A stretch of 64,000 nucleotides of DNA from Puniceicoccus vermicola. Its GTDB lineage: Bacteria; Verrucomicrobiota; Verrucomicrobiia; Opitutales; Puniceicoccaceae. Positions 50,522-59,615 of the stretch are shown here, piece after piece. Location: NCBI RefSeq assembly GCF_014230055.1, contig NZ_JACHVA010000053.1:186001-250000 (forward strand). Direction: 5' to 3'. Made by a program: the position numbers and the translations under genes. How positions within the stretch are numbered: the first letter of the stretch is position 1; every line of letters starts with the position of its first letter. The notes beneath the pieces are model-generated. The model did not search any database and was not told the origin of the DNA. It worked only from the letters and a program-made list of their open reading frames with translations.

Positions 50522-51346
50522 TTACATGCTCGAGAGTTCGCGGCTGCGGTCACGGGCTGCGCGGAGAGCGCGGTCGACGATCTTGCCGAAGTCGCCTTCG
50601 AGGGTCTTGAGCGCGGCCTCGGTCGTACCTCCCGGTGAGGTGACCTCGCGGACCAGCTCAATCGGATCGGCTTCTTCCCGCTTATCCATGAGAGCTGCAG
50701 ATCCGACGACAGTCTGACGGGCGAGTTGGGCCGCGACCTCTTCCGGTAAACCGAGGGATTTTCCTGCCTCTGCGAGAAGGCGGGTAAACTCAAAGACATA
50801 GGCGGGGCCACTGCCGCTGAGCGCAGTGACCGCATCGATATGAGATTCCTCGAGCTGAATGGTTTTTCCCATCGAGGAGAGGAGAATCTCGACTGCAGAC
50901 TGATCGTCCTCCGAGAGAGGCTGGTCGCTGGCGTAGGCGGAGATCCCCTGTCCGATCTGGGCGGGTGTGTTTGGCATGACCCGGACGACGTTACGCGCTT
51001 TCGGGGCGACCTGTCTCAGCCGGGCCAGTGGGATTCCGGCGAGAATGGAGAGAATCAGTTTTCCGGAGGTCTCTTCTGCCAAGGATTCGGGGAGGCTGGC
51101 AAGTTGTTGCGGCTTGCAGGCCAAGAGCACGAAATCGGCTTCGGGAAGACCTTCGCTCGCATCGGCTACGTAGCGTATGCCTGTTCGTTGGGCGAGGGCT
51201 GGGCCAGTTGGGTCCTGCCCGCAGGTGCAGAGTAAATTTTCCGGTTGGGCCCGGCCCGTGGCCAGCAGTCCTTGGACAATCGCAGAGGCCATGCGGCCCG
51301 CACCGACGAAAAGGGTCGTGGGAAAAGAGGTTTTGGATCCGGTCAT
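50522..51346 (-). CDS. proC: Pyrroline-5-carboxylate reductase
   Basis: The 274-residue protein has an N-terminal NADPH site 'LFVGAGRMASAIVQGLLATG', a middle 'FVLLACKPQQLASLPESLAEETSGKLILSILAGIPLARLRQVAP', 'RNVVRVMPNTPAQIGQGISAYA' and a C-terminal 'DAVTALSGSGPAYVFEFTRLLAEAGKSLGLPEEVAAQLARQTVVGSAAL' plus 'VTSPGGTTEAALKTLE'. These are ProC hallmarks. It makes proline from P5C. It overlaps the receiver-kinase gene by 4 bp, so the two may be co-transcribed. Confidence 0.94.
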   Translation of the reverse strand: MTGSKTSFPTTLFVGAGRMASAIVQGLLATGRAQPENLLCTCGQDPTGPALAQRTGIRYVADASEGLPEADFVLLACKPQQLASLPESLAEETSGKLILSILAGIPLARLRQVAPKARNVVRVMPNTPAQIGQGISAYASDQPLSEDDQSAVEILLSSMGKTIQLEESHIDAVTALSGSGPAYVFEFTRLLAEAGKSLGLPEEVAAQLARQTVVGSAALMDKREEADPIELVREVTSPGGTTEAALKTLEGDFGKIVDRALRAARDRSRELSSM

Positions 51347-52464
51347 TCGGTTTCGACTGGGATTCTCAGAACGGCAGAGGTGCCTTGGCCAGAAGGATTC
51401 GCGCCGATGGTGACGCCGCCTCCGATATGAGAGATCGAGTGTTTTACAACGGTAAGACCAAATCCCCGGCCTACCGAGTTTTTCGTAGAAATGAATGGAT
51501 CGAAGAGATTATCACGGACAGATGGGTGGATTCCCTCTCCACGGTCAGAGACGCGGATCTCGACCTCATTCTCTCCGTCCTCTTCGAGGAGGTTGAGAGA
51601 GACGCGGATCGGGCGGTCTTCGGCCGGAGTGCCTTCAGGATAGCTCTCGATGCCGTTGCGGATGAGATGTTCGACGCAGGTTTCGATCGTTTCCAGCGAG
51701 GTGAACGTCTGGAAATCCTCAGGAAGGTTGTTTTCAATCGAAACCGTTTGGACCCGACCTTCGGATTGGCGGGTCGCCCGGTTTACGACGTTGGCGACGC
51801 ATTCCGCGGGATCGGCTTTGATTCGGGCTACGGGTTCATCCGTTACCATCGAGCTCAGTTGCCGCACCAGATTGACCATCCGTTTGACGGCCTTCTCCAT
51901 CGAGGCAATTCCCTTCTCGAGCTTCTCGGGCTGATTCATCCGGAGCTTGAGCAGGTCCAGATAGCCGACGACCACGCCGAGAAGGTTGTTCAAGTTGTGG
52001 GCAATGCCTTGGGTCATGCTACCGATTGCGGCCGTGCGGCGGGCTTCGCCGAGACGCTGCTGCAATTCGATGTTCTCCTCGTGCATGGTCTCCAAGCGCA
52101 GATGAGTGCGGACTCGGGCCAGAGTCTCTTCCATATCAATCGGCTTCGTGATGTAGTCGATCGCGCCCGTCTCCAGACCGGAAATTTTGTCGTGCCGATC
52201 CATCTTCGCCGTCACGAAAATGACGGGGATGGTCTCGGTCTTGGGGTTTTGCTTGAGTCGGCGGCAGGTTTCGACGCCATCCATATCCGGCATCATGATA
52301 TCGAGGAGGATGATGTCGGGGCGGCTTTCCTCCACCCGGTCAAGACACTCAAAGCCGTTTGTCGCCATACGGACTTCGTAGCCCGCCTTCTCCAGTTTGC
52401 GTTGGAGAACTTTTACGTTAACGGGTTCGTCATCGACGATGAGGATCTTGTTCTTGGCTTTCAT
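51343..52464 (-). CDS. Receiver-histidine kinase hybrid with N-terminal receiver
   Basis: The 373-residue protein has a receiver domain at residues 1-120 (acidic pair Asp11-Asp12, phospho-acceptor Asp55 in LLDIMMPD, Lys107 in ITKPID). A linker and HisKA region 'AAIGSMTQGIAHNLNNLLGVVVGYL' follow with phospho-His156. The ATPase domain has N box 'VEHLIRNGIES', G1 'VSDRGEGI' and G2 'GRGFGLTVV'. It has no membrane segment or sensor, so it is cytoplasmic. Receivers that precede a kinase often give a phospho-dependent switch. Its partner is unknown. Confidence 0.88.
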   Translation of the reverse strand: MKAKNKILIVDDEPVNVKVLQRKLEKAGYEVRMATNGFECLDRVEESRPDIILLDIMMPDMDGVETCRRLKQNPKTETIPVIFVTAKMDRHDKISGLETGAIDYITKPIDMEETLARVRTHLRLETMHEENIELQQRLGEARRTAAIGSMTQGIAHNLNNLLGVVVGYLDLLKLRMNQPEKLEKGIASMEKAVKRMVNLVRQLSSMVTDEPVARIKADPAECVANVVNRATRQSEGRVQTVSIENNLPEDFQTFTSLETIETCVEHLIRNGIESYPEGTPAEDRPIRVSLNLLEEDGENEVEIRVSDRGEGIHPSVRDNLFDPFISTKNSVGRGFGLTVVKHSISHIGGGVTIGANPSGQGTSAVLRIPVETE

Positions 52465-53042
52465 TTTGAGGAGAATGCTGGCCCTCGGACCACCCGCGTC
52501 TTTGCGAGCAGGTCATGAATGGCTGCTCGCTGCGGGTTGAAGAAGGCGAAGAGGAAGAGGAGGGTTAATAGAGGGAACAAAATCTGGAGGCAGACCGTCT
52601 TCACGGCTCCCCGGACCAGATGGGCACGGAAAGAAGCCGGAGCATCGGCTTCGCGTTGCTGAATGCGTAGATTGAAAATTCTCATGCCCAGAGTTCCTCC
52701 ACCTATCAAAAGGGGCACAAATGTAAAATAAAAGAAAATAGATAGGAAGAAGATGGCATTTATGGTCTGGGCCGCCTTCATGAGCTCGGAACTGGGATTG
52801 AGGGGTGCGGGATCTTCTCCGGCGTCTTCGTATTGCTCGATGAGCTCGATGAACTCATTCATCGCTCCAGGATACCATTCCGGGAGAATGACTTTCGTGG
52901 CGATGAGTCCGAACACCGCGATCAGGAGAATGAGGTCCAGGCAGAGGGCTCCGAAGCGGGCACCCATACTGCTGGGTTCGAATTCGGGAGCCTCTGGCTC
53001 GCCGACAACCTCCGCTTCGACGATCTCAGGCTCCTCATTCAT
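52461..53042 (-). CDS. RDD-family membrane protein
   Basis: The 193-residue protein has an acidic N-terminus, then the RDD fold: 'MGARFGALCLDLILLIAVFGLIATKVIL', 'IFFLSIFFYFTFVPLLIGGGTLGMRIFNLRIQQREADAPASFRAHLVRGAVKTVCLQILFPLLTLLFLFAFFNPQRAAIHDLLAKTRVV'. The R-x-x-x-x-x-x-D in helix 1 (RFGALCLD) and the C-terminal H-D-x-x-x-x-T are typical. Role unknown; perhaps transport or stress. The 4-bp overlap with the kinase gene suggests co-expression. Confidence 0.86.
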   Translation of the reverse strand: MNEEPEIVEAEVVGEPEAPEFEPSSMGARFGALCLDLILLIAVFGLIATKVILPEWYPGAMNEFIELIEQYEDAGEDPAPLNPSSELMKAAQTINAIFFLSIFFYFTFVPLLIGGGTLGMRIFNLRIQQREADAPASFRAHLVRGAVKTVCLQILFPLLTLLFLFAFFNPQRAAIHDLLAKTRVVRGPAFSSK

Positions 53043-53044
53043 GA

Positions 53045-53920
53045 TTAATCCTGGGCAATTTGAAAGGCCTTGTAGGTGTTGCGCATCAACATGGCAACCG
53101 TCATGGGCCCCACGCCGCCGGGCACGGGGGTGAGGTGAGAGGCAACTTCGGAGACTTCTTCGAAGTTCACATCCCCCTTGAGGGCATAGCCGGACTTCCG
53201 GCTGGAATCTTCGACGCGATTGATGCCGACATCAATGACGGTCGCTCCAGGTTTGACCATGTGGCCCTTGATCATTTCGGCGCGGCCTACGGCGGCGACG
53301 AGAATATCGGCCTGGCGGGTGATTTCCTCCAGATTTGGCGTCTTCGAGTGGCAGACGGTCACCGTAGCGTCGCCCTGGGGGTGACGGCGGAGGAAGAGGA
53401 GCGAGAGAGGTTTACCCACGATCAGGCTGCGGCCGACGATGACGACGTGCTTTCCGGGAATGCTTACGCCGGAGCGATCGAGGAGTTCAATGACGCCACT
53501 CGGAGTGCAGGCAACGAATCCGGTCGGATCTTCCTGGCAGAGTTTACCGAGGTTGATCCGGTGAAACCCGTCGACGTCTTTCTCGGCGCTGACTCGGTCG
53601 AACGCTTCCTGATCCGGAATGTGGCTCGGAAGCGGGGCCTGCACGAGGATGCCGTGGATGGAAGGGTCTGCGTTCAGGCGGTCGATTTCCGCGAATAACT
53701 CCTCTTTGGGGATGTCACTGGGGAAGACGTGCAAATCGCTGTCGATTCCGACTGCGGCGGCAGTTTTCTCCTTCTTGCGGACATAGGAGACCGAAGCGGG
53801 ATCCTCGCCGACGCGGACAAAGGCTACTTTGGGACGATGATTCTCCGGCAGCTTTCCGATCTCTTCAGCGAGCTCTTCGGTTACCTGGCGGGCGATTTGG
53901 TTGCCGTCTATCAATTCCAT
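53045..53920 (-). CDS. folD: Methylenetetrahydrofolate dehydrogenase/cyclohydrolase
   Basis: The 291-residue bifunctional enzyme shows 'VGEDPASVSYVRKKEKTAAAVGI' (Tyr and catalytic Lys), 'GILVQAPLPSHI', 'KDVDGFHRINLGKLCQ', 'FVACTPSGVIELLDRSGVSIPGKHVVIVGRSLIVGKPLSLLFL', 'TVTVCHSKT', 'ADILVAAVGRAEMIKGHMVKPGATVIDVGINRV' and 'HLTPVPGGVGPMTVAMLMRNT'. It links folate one-carbon levels. Leftward with the RDD gene 2 bp downstream. Confidence 0.95.
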   Translation of the reverse strand: MELIDGNQIARQVTEELAEEIGKLPENHRPKVAFVRVGEDPASVSYVRKKEKTAAAVGIDSDLHVFPSDIPKEELFAEIDRLNADPSIHGILVQAPLPSHIPDQEAFDRVSAEKDVDGFHRINLGKLCQEDPTGFVACTPSGVIELLDRSGVSIPGKHVVIVGRSLIVGKPLSLLFLRRHPQGDATVTVCHSKTPNLEEITRQADILVAAVGRAEMIKGHMVKPGATVIDVGINRVEDSSRKSGYALKGDVNFEEVSEVASHLTPVPGGVGPMTVAMLMRNTYKAFQIAQD

Positions 53921-53944
53921 GGATTTTCTGAGCCGAATAGGGTC

Positions 53945-55474
53945 TTAGCGGAGAGTGATGTTCGCGGCTTTAATCAGCAGGGTATCCTTTTCGCCGGTAG
54001 GGACGAGGACTCCGTAAACTTGGACGATCTGTTCGGTAAACTTTTCCTGGCTGCTCATCGGAACCTCCGAAATGTCAACGTAGGCGATCCGGTCGCCGGA
54101 ATAGTTCAGGAGCTCGAAATCATATTTGGGCTTGGATCCCCAGAATCCCTTGGAGGTGCGTTCGAGTCTTCCGATGTAAACCCGGTTGGTGTCTGTCGGA
54201 GGGATGAGCGGAGGCTCGTCCGGAACCATGGGTTGAGTGACGCCGGGGACGACGGACTCGGCCACATCGTTGGAGACTTCAACATCTTCCTCGGTTTCGA
54301 CAATGACGGCTGGAGTGGTCTCGACGACTTCGGCGGCGGGCTTGGATGCTTCGGTAGAGGCGGCGGCCGATCCGGCGGCTGCGGCGGCACTGCCCGTGAC
54401 GGCGGCTGCAGGAGCCAGAGGAATAACCTCGGAGTTGCTATCGCTGTCTTCCTCGTTGGAAAGGTCTTCGCTGCTGGCGCCTTCTTCTCCGACCATCTCT
54501 TCGGTTCCCTCGTCGAGGTTTTCCATTGCGGATTCCTGGGCTCCTTCGGCACCAGCCTCGTTGGCTGCGGCCATGGGCAATTCAGGATCTTCTACGGGCT
54601 CGATATCGCTCGGCTCGTCAGGAGTCTGCTCGATGTCGGCGTCTTCTGTTTCTGAAAGAGTGTCGACTTCTTCGGCCTGGGTCGGGGCTTCGATTGTCGG
54701 GTCTGGATCCTCGGCGGTGGGGATCGGAATGGCGGCGACGGAGGTTGGTGCCTGCATCGATGCGTCTTCGAAGGGAGCCGTGGTGTCACGCTCAGGGATC
54801 GGAGTCGATCCGGCACCGAGGCTGTAGCCGCGGGTCTGTCCGCTGTCGGAAGTGCGTCCGAAAGTCGGGTTCAGGGAATCCACTTCCTCAAATCCGGTCA
54901 TGGGTTCGGAGGTAGGGATCGTTGGCCGGGCTGCAACCGGGCCTGAGGTGGAAGTTGAAAGACTGGGAGTTTCCGGGCTGTAGCGAGTCTGCCCGGCTCG
55001 AGCCAGGAGGGGGTCGCTGGCATAGGTTACGCGGCGGTTGCTGTTCATTCCCGCACCGGCTGGGGGAGTTACTTTGCTGTCCGCAGGAATAAAGTAGCCC
55101 GGGATCGCTTTGTTAACGGTGATCTCGGTCCAATCGTCGACAAGATTGATGGAGACCTCATCACCTGCTTCGATCGTTGTGAGAACCTTGCCCGATTTTG
55201 AAGGGGTCATGAGCATCGAGGTGCCGATTTCCACAGTTCCTTCGGGAGTGAGACTGTCTTTTGCGATGAAACCGCTGTAGTAGTCCTTGCGGACGATCTC
55301 CATCCAGCCCTTCTTGCCCTCGACCGGGGTCGCGGTTTCGATTGCGTCGGATTCGGACGAGATCGATCCTAGAACCGGAGCCGTGTCATTCGGAGCGAGG
55401 TAGAGAATTTCGATTTCAGCCTTGGCGGAGAGGACTGCGCCTAGGGCCGCGAGAGAGATGAGGACTCGTTTCAT
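53945..55474 (-). CDS. Secreted acidic, low-complexity protein with SH3-like N-terminus
   Basis: The 509-residue protein has a signal peptide (MKRVLISLAALGAVLSAKA) and a first about 130 residues with SH3-like beta repeats ('GKKGWMEIVRKDYYSGFIAKDSL', 'DDWTEITVNKAIPGYFIPAD'). A long acidic, Pro/Thr/Ala-rich middle (about residues 200-400, with a poly-Ala patch) follows. A C-terminal beta domain ends the protein: 'NRVYIGRLERTSKGFWGSKPKYDFELLNYSGDRIAYVDIS'. It looks like a cell-wall or matrix-linked protein. Function unknown. It precedes folD by 24 bp in the same direction. Confidence 0.72.
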   Translation of the reverse strand: MKRVLISLAALGAVLSAKAEIEILYLAPNDTAPVLGSISSESDAIETATPVEGKKGWMEIVRKDYYSGFIAKDSLTPEGTVEIGTSMLMTPSKSGKVLTTIEAGDEVSINLVDDWTEITVNKAIPGYFIPADSKVTPPAGAGMNSNRRVTYASDPLLARAGQTRYSPETPSLSTSTSGPVAARPTIPTSEPMTGFEEVDSLNPTFGRTSDSGQTRGYSLGAGSTPIPERDTTAPFEDASMQAPTSVAAIPIPTAEDPDPTIEAPTQAEEVDTLSETEDADIEQTPDEPSDIEPVEDPELPMAAANEAGAEGAQESAMENLDEGTEEMVGEEGASSEDLSNEEDSDSNSEVIPLAPAAAVTGSAAAAAGSAAASTEASKPAAEVVETTPAVIVETEEDVEVSNDVAESVVPGVTQPMVPDEPPLIPPTDTNRVYIGRLERTSKGFWGSKPKYDFELLNYSGDRIAYVDISEVPMSSQEKFTEQIVQVYGVLVPTGEKDTLLIKAANITLR

Positions 55475-55638
55475 AAACCGTCTTTGATTTTTAAATTTTG
55501 AATTGTGGATACTAATCGTGATTTGCCCTGACGAACAACTGTTTTATGGCCAATTGCCTTGGTTTTAAGCGTGCGTGCTAGCGGGATTTGTTGGCGAGAA
55601 TAAATTGCCGGGTGGAGGTTTGGTCTGTTGAGCAGCGT

Positions 55639-56388
55639 TCAGCGCTCGTTTTCCCGTGCCGGAGCGAGAAGAGCTTTGATTTCGCTGGATTTGAGCGGCC
55701 TTGCTTGTCCGCGCGCCAAGCCTCTCATTTTGTAGGCCCCGATCTGCGTGCGCTTCAGCTTTTTGACGAGGTAGCCGAAGGACTCGAGAAGACGACGGAT
55801 CTCCCTCTTCTTGCCGTGATCCAGGTGCACCTCGAATTCAGAACCCTTGTGTTTCGGGGGAATGATCTTGTCGAATTGCAACCATTGCCCCTCCAGAGTG
55901 CGGCCGCGGAGGAGTTTGGGGATGTCGTCCCCTTGAAGATCCCGCTGAACTCGTACTTGGTAGCGCTTGATGACCCGCTTGGAGGGGTGGGTCAATCGCT
56001 GGGCAAGGTCACCATCGGTGGTGAGGATCAGGAGCCCTTCCGTATCTTTGTCGAGTCGTCCGGCGCAGATCATCCGCGGATCCTGCCAGATTTTGGGCAG
56101 AAGATCGAAGACGGTCTGATCCTGATGGGGGTCTGCGTTCGTGCAGACGTAGTGGCGCGGTTTATTGAGGACTAGGGTGAGATGATCCTGCTGGCGGGCG
56201 ATGATTCGCTTGCCATCGACACGGACCACGGCGCTGCCTGCAACGATTGACTCGCCAATCAGGGCGATGCGGTCATCGACCTCGACACGGCCCTCGCGGA
56301 TAAGCTCCTCGGCCTTGCGGCGCGAGCACACTCCCGACTGGGAAAGGAATTTTTGGAGACGAATTTCAGACTTCACTGAGGCGGGCAT
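55639..56388 (-). CDS. rRNA pseudouridine synthase (RluB/RsuA family)
   Basis: The 249-residue enzyme has an S4 domain ('RLQKFLSQSGVCSRRKAEELIREGRVEVDD') and the catalytic GRLDKDTEGLLILTTDG with Asp113 as nucleophile. It also has 'NKPRHYVCTNAD' and 'RVQRDLQGDDIPKLLRGRTLEGQWLQFDKIIPPKHKGSEFEVHLDHGKKREIRRLLESFGYLVKKLKRTQIGAYKM'. It is probably RluB-like; the exact U target is not readable. Confidence 0.92.
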   Translation of the reverse strand: MPASVKSEIRLQKFLSQSGVCSRRKAEELIREGRVEVDDRIALIGESIVAGSAVVRVDGKRIIARQQDHLTLVLNKPRHYVCTNADPHQDQTVFDLLPKIWQDPRMICAGRLDKDTEGLLILTTDGDLAQRLTHPSKRVIKRYQVRVQRDLQGDDIPKLLRGRTLEGQWLQFDKIIPPKHKGSEFEVHLDHGKKREIRRLLESFGYLVKKLKRTQIGAYKMRGLARGQARPLKSSEIKALLAPARENER

Positions 56389-56699
56389 AGGGGAAAACCC
56401 ACGGTAATTCGATCCGAAAGCGCACCGAATCGGGGCCGATGGGGCTTATGAAGGCTGATCCGATTATTCCTGGGAACAATTTGTTGTTTATATTTGGATC
56501 GAGATCTTGCCCGCGGATCGGGATGATCAGGCATTTGAGGAGGCTCGCGGAAAATGGCATCCGCCCAAAGAGAAAGGTTATTTCGTATTGGGGTTGAGGC
56601 CTTGTTCGTAAGGAAAGAGGAGCGTGGCGGCTTCGGGTAGAGCAGGGGTCGGGCTATTTTTTCCTAGCCGATGGCAGATTTTCTGGACAGGCTTCCGGC
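56389..56699. other. Gap between the pseudouridine synthase and fabG
   Basis: About 311 bp between divergent genes. The right end has GGCTA-TTTTTTCC-TAGCC at 56655-56672, a 5-bp stem that may be part of fabG promoter DNA. No ORF is supported. Confidence 0.4.
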
Positions 56700-57449
56700 A
56701 TGTCAGAGCAAGTTGAAGAGAAAAAGACAGCCCTCGTTACTGGGGCTAGTCGGGGAATTGGACTCGCGATCGCTAGGGAACTCGGAAGCCTCGGTTTTCG
56801 CGTTTTGTGTGTCGCCCGATCAGAGGAATCCGCATCGAAGGCCGTCGAGGCAGTTCGCGCGGATGGCGGAGAGGCGGAAGCCTATGGAGTCGATGTTTCT
56901 GATTCGAAGGCGGTTGCTGCGGCCTCGGAAGAGATTTTGAAAAAGTACGAGTGCGTCGATGTTCTCGTAAATAATGCCGGGATTACCCGCGACATGCTGT
57001 TTATTCGCATGAGCGAGGATGATTGGGACGCGGTGCTGCAGACTAATTTGAACAGCTGCTTCTATTGGTCGAAAAATTTAATTCGTCCGATGACCCGTCG
57101 CCGTTGGGGCCGGGTTATCAATATTTCTTCGGTGATCGGTTTGACCGGCAATGCAGGTCAGGCGAACTACGCAGCCGCCAAGGCGGGGATGATCGGTTTC
57201 ACCAAGAGTTTAGCGAAGGAGTTGGCCGCTCGGTCGATTACAGTAAACTCCGTAGCGCCCGGATTTATTCAAACGGACATGACGAATGAATTGGGCGAAG
57301 ATATTCAAGGGAACATCCTTAAGATGATCCCTCTCAAGAGGATGGGGAAACCAGAGGATATCGCCGCGACTGTGGGCTTCCTCGCGGGTCCAAATGCAGG
57401 ATACATCACCGGTCAGGTTTTTACGGTTGACGGTGGTATGGTCATGTGA
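56700..57449 (+). CDS. fabG: 3-oxoacyl-ACP reductase
   Basis: The 249-residue SDR enzyme has [12 protein letters not shown] (cofactor loop), [33 protein letters not shown] with the Ser-Tyr-Lys triad, and '[17 protein letters not shown]' and '[12 protein letters not shown]'. It reduces 3-oxoacyl-ACP with NADPH. It leads the acyl-chain set acpP and fabF; 41 bp separates it from acpP. Confidence 0.93.
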   Translation: MSEQVEEKKTALVTGASRGIGLAIARELGSLGFRVLCVARSEESASKAVEAVRADGGEAEAYGVDVSDSKAVAAASEEILKKYECVDVLVNNAGITRDMLFIRMSEDDWDAVLQTNLNSCFYWSKNLIRPMTRRRWGRVINISSVIGLTGNAGQANYAAAKAGMIGFTKSLAKELAARSITVNSVAPGFIQTDMTNELGEDIQGNILKMIPLKRMGKPEDIAATVGFLAGPNAGYITGQVFTVDGGMVM

Positions 57450-57490
57450 TTCTTCCTTCTTTTCACACAAGCTTTAAAACACCAAGGAAT

Positions 57491-57745
57491 ATGGCAGAGA
57501 AATCCATCGAAGACCGCGTCAAGGAGATCATTGTAAATCAGCTCAACGTCAATGAAGAGCAGGTTACACCTGAAGCTTCTTTTCTCGACGATTTGGGCGC
57601 CGACTCGCTGGACACGGTTGAGTTGATCATGGCTTTTGAGGAGGAGTTCAAGGATCAGATTAACGGAGAAATCCCAGAGTCTGACGCCGAGAAACTTCTT
57701 ACCGTCGGCAGCGTCGTCGAATACATCAAGAGCAAGTCTTCCTGA
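57491..57745 (+). CDS. acpP: Acyl carrier protein
   Basis: The 84-residue acidic helical protein carries LGADSLD with the phosphopantetheine Ser39, after '[20 protein letters not shown]'. It starts at ATG 57491 ([10 protein letters not shown]), preceded by AAGGA. It shuttles acyl chains between FabG, FabF and others. Confidence 0.95.
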   Translation: MAEKSIEDRVKEIIVNQLNVNEEQVTPEASFLDDLGADSLDTVELIMAFEEEFKDQINGEIPESDAEKLLTVGSVVEYIKSKSS

Positions 57746-57787
57746 TCTTGCCGCAAAGCAGATCTTCTGTTGTCGGCGATTTCTTCC

Positions 57788-59044
57788 ATGGCTCCTGAAA
57801 TGGAAAAGCGAAAGGTTGTCGTCACGGGACTCGGAATCGTCACTTCCCTCGGGAAGTCGATCGACGAGTATTGGGAATCTCTCCTTGCTGGGAAATCCGG
57901 CATTGGGAATGTGTCCCGCTTTGATGCTTCGTCATACACGTGCCAGGTCGGTGCTGAAGTCAATGACTTCGACCCCGCTGAGTACATGGACGCGAAGGAG
58001 GCCCGTCGAAACGACCGCTACACTCAGTTTGCAGTAGCAGGCACCCGCCTGGCTCTCCAAGACGCTGCTCTCGACCCATCGACGCTCGATCCCTCACGGA
58101 TCGGAGTTTTGATCGGTTCGGGAATCGGCGGAATGGAGACGATTGAGAAGCAATCTTTTGCTCTCTTCGAGCGGGGCCCGCGCAAAGTGTCGCCTTTCAT
58201 GATTCCCGCCCTGATTGCCAATATGGCGTCTGGGGTGGTGGCGATTGAGATCAACGCCCGCGGACCGAATTTCGGTCTCGTGAGTGCTTGCGCCACCGGA
58301 TCTCACTCGATCGGGGAATCGGCTCAGATGATTCGGGATGGTCGTGCGGATATCATGATTGCCGGAGGGAGCGAAGCCGCCATTACCCGATTGGGTTATG
58401 CTGGTTTCTGCTCGATGAAGGCCATGAGCACCAACTTCAACGACGATCCGCAGAAGGCCAGCCGCCCATTTGATATGAATCGTGACGGATTCGTGATGGG
58501 AGAAGGCTCTGGAATCCTGATTTTGGAGTCGGAAGAATCGGCGAAAGCCCGAGGCGCTCGCATATATTGCGAAGTCGCGGGATATGCCGCGACTTGCGAT
58601 GCCCATCACATCACCATGCCGGATCCGGAAGGAAAAGGTTTGGCCGAAGCCCTACGGGGCGCATTGGAGGATGGTGGGATCACGACGTCAGAAGTGGACT
58701 ACGTGAATGCGCACGGAACCTCGACGAAGTATAACGACAAGTTCGAGACTCTCGCGGTGAAGAATGTTTTTGGCGAGCACGCCCAAAATCTACTGATGTC
58801 TTCGACGAAGTCGATGACGGGGCACCTTCTCGGTGCGGCTGGAGGAATCGAAGCGGCGGCTTGCTGTAAAGCGATCGAGACGGGGAAGATTCCTCCCACC
58901 ATCAATTACGAAGAGCCCGATCCGGATTGCGATCTCAACTGCGTTCCCAACAAGGCGATCGAGGCAAAAGTCGATGTGGCCGTGACCAACAACCTTGGGT
59001 TTGGTGGTCACAATACTTCGATTGCGTTCCGTCGGTACGCCTAA
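57788..59044 (+). CDS. fabF: 3-oxoacyl-ACP synthase II
   Basis: The product has 418 residues from ATG 57788; ATG 57800 (MEKRKVVVTG) is the alternative. It has the ketosynthase Cys in 'VSACATGSHSIGES', His in 'VNAHGTSTKYND' and 'KSMTGHLLGAAGG', and 'DRYTQFAVAGTRLALQDA' and 'NLGFGGHNTSIAF'. It elongates acyl-ACP by condensation. Follows acpP by 42 bp. A terminator follows it. Confidence 0.95.
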   Translation: MAPEMEKRKVVVTGLGIVTSLGKSIDEYWESLLAGKSGIGNVSRFDASSYTCQVGAEVNDFDPAEYMDAKEARRNDRYTQFAVAGTRLALQDAALDPSTLDPSRIGVLIGSGIGGMETIEKQSFALFERGPRKVSPFMIPALIANMASGVVAIEINARGPNFGLVSACATGSHSIGESAQMIRDGRADIMIAGGSEAAITRLGYAGFCSMKAMSTNFNDDPQKASRPFDMNRDGFVMGEGSGILILESEESAKARGARIYCEVAGYAATCDAHHITMPDPEGKGLAEALRGALEDGGITTSEVDYVNAHGTSTKYNDKFETLAVKNVFGEHAQNLLMSSTKSMTGHLLGAAGGIEAAACCKAIETGKIPPTINYEEPDPDCDLNCVPNKAIEAKVDVAVTNNLGFGGHNTSIAFRRYA

Positions 59045-59074
59045 GACGCGGTCGCTTCGGAATTCGCGTCTTTT
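59043..59074 (+). terminator. Terminator after fabF
   Basis: AAGACGCG (59043-59050) and CGCGTCTT (59065-59072) form an 8-bp stem with TT continuing the T-run. The stem starts at the fabF stop codon. A second short hairpin CTGGCC-GAA-GGCCAG lies at 59083-59097. Confidence 0.6.
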
Positions 59075-59105
59075 GACGAACCCTGGCCGAAGGCCAGAGC
59101 GAAGT

Positions 59106-59561
59106 TTACTGACCTTCGGTAGAGGGTGGATCGTCGTAAAGGTTATCCGGTAGAATGTGAGCCGGGTGGTCGCAAAATTGGTATCGCGTGAGATTCCAGT
59201 CTGAGCCGTCGTAATAGCAGATGGTCAGAAGGTAGACCGCGCCTCGCTCGTATTTGAGAACGGAGTAGAGGATGATGTTTTCGGGAATCGGTTGATCGAC
59301 CGCAAGAACCTCAACCTCCCGGATTTTTCCGAATCGGTCCTCGTAGATTTGCGCCCAGCGGAGTTTTTTACGCCGAACCTTGTCGTCGGGTTCCAAGTTA
59401 AGGTTGTCGGGTCCCGACCAGTATTCGACGGTCGGGCCTAGATGTCCTTCGCTCTTTGCGAGGGCGAGACCCTTTTCCACTGCCTCGGGCATCGTTTGTG
59501 CCTGGGAGAGGGCGGGAATGACCATGAAGATCAAGAGGATGAAAGCGGGGATTGTTCTCAT
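59106..59561 (-). CDS. Secreted hypothetical protein
   Basis: The 151-residue protein has a signal peptide (MRTIPAFILLIFMVIPALSQAQT) and a beta-rich body ('HLGPTVEYWSGPDNLNLEPDDKVRRKKLRWAQIYEDRFGKIREVEVLAV', 'YLLTICYYDGSDWNLTRYQFCDHP'). I do not recognise a family. It converges with fabF and diverges from the small Cys-rich peptide gene. Probably exported to the periplasm. Confidence 0.65.
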   Translation of the reverse strand: MRTIPAFILLIFMVIPALSQAQTMPEAVEKGLALAKSEGHLGPTVEYWSGPDNLNLEPDDKVRRKKLRWAQIYEDRFGKIREVEVLAVDQPIPENIILYSVLKYERGAVYLLTICYYDGSDWNLTRYQFCDHPAHILPDNLYDDPPSTEGQ

Positions 59562-59615
59562 AGAAGGAACTTCGTTTGACTGAATGGAAAAAGGGCGTAG
59601 CTCTATCGTTAGTAG

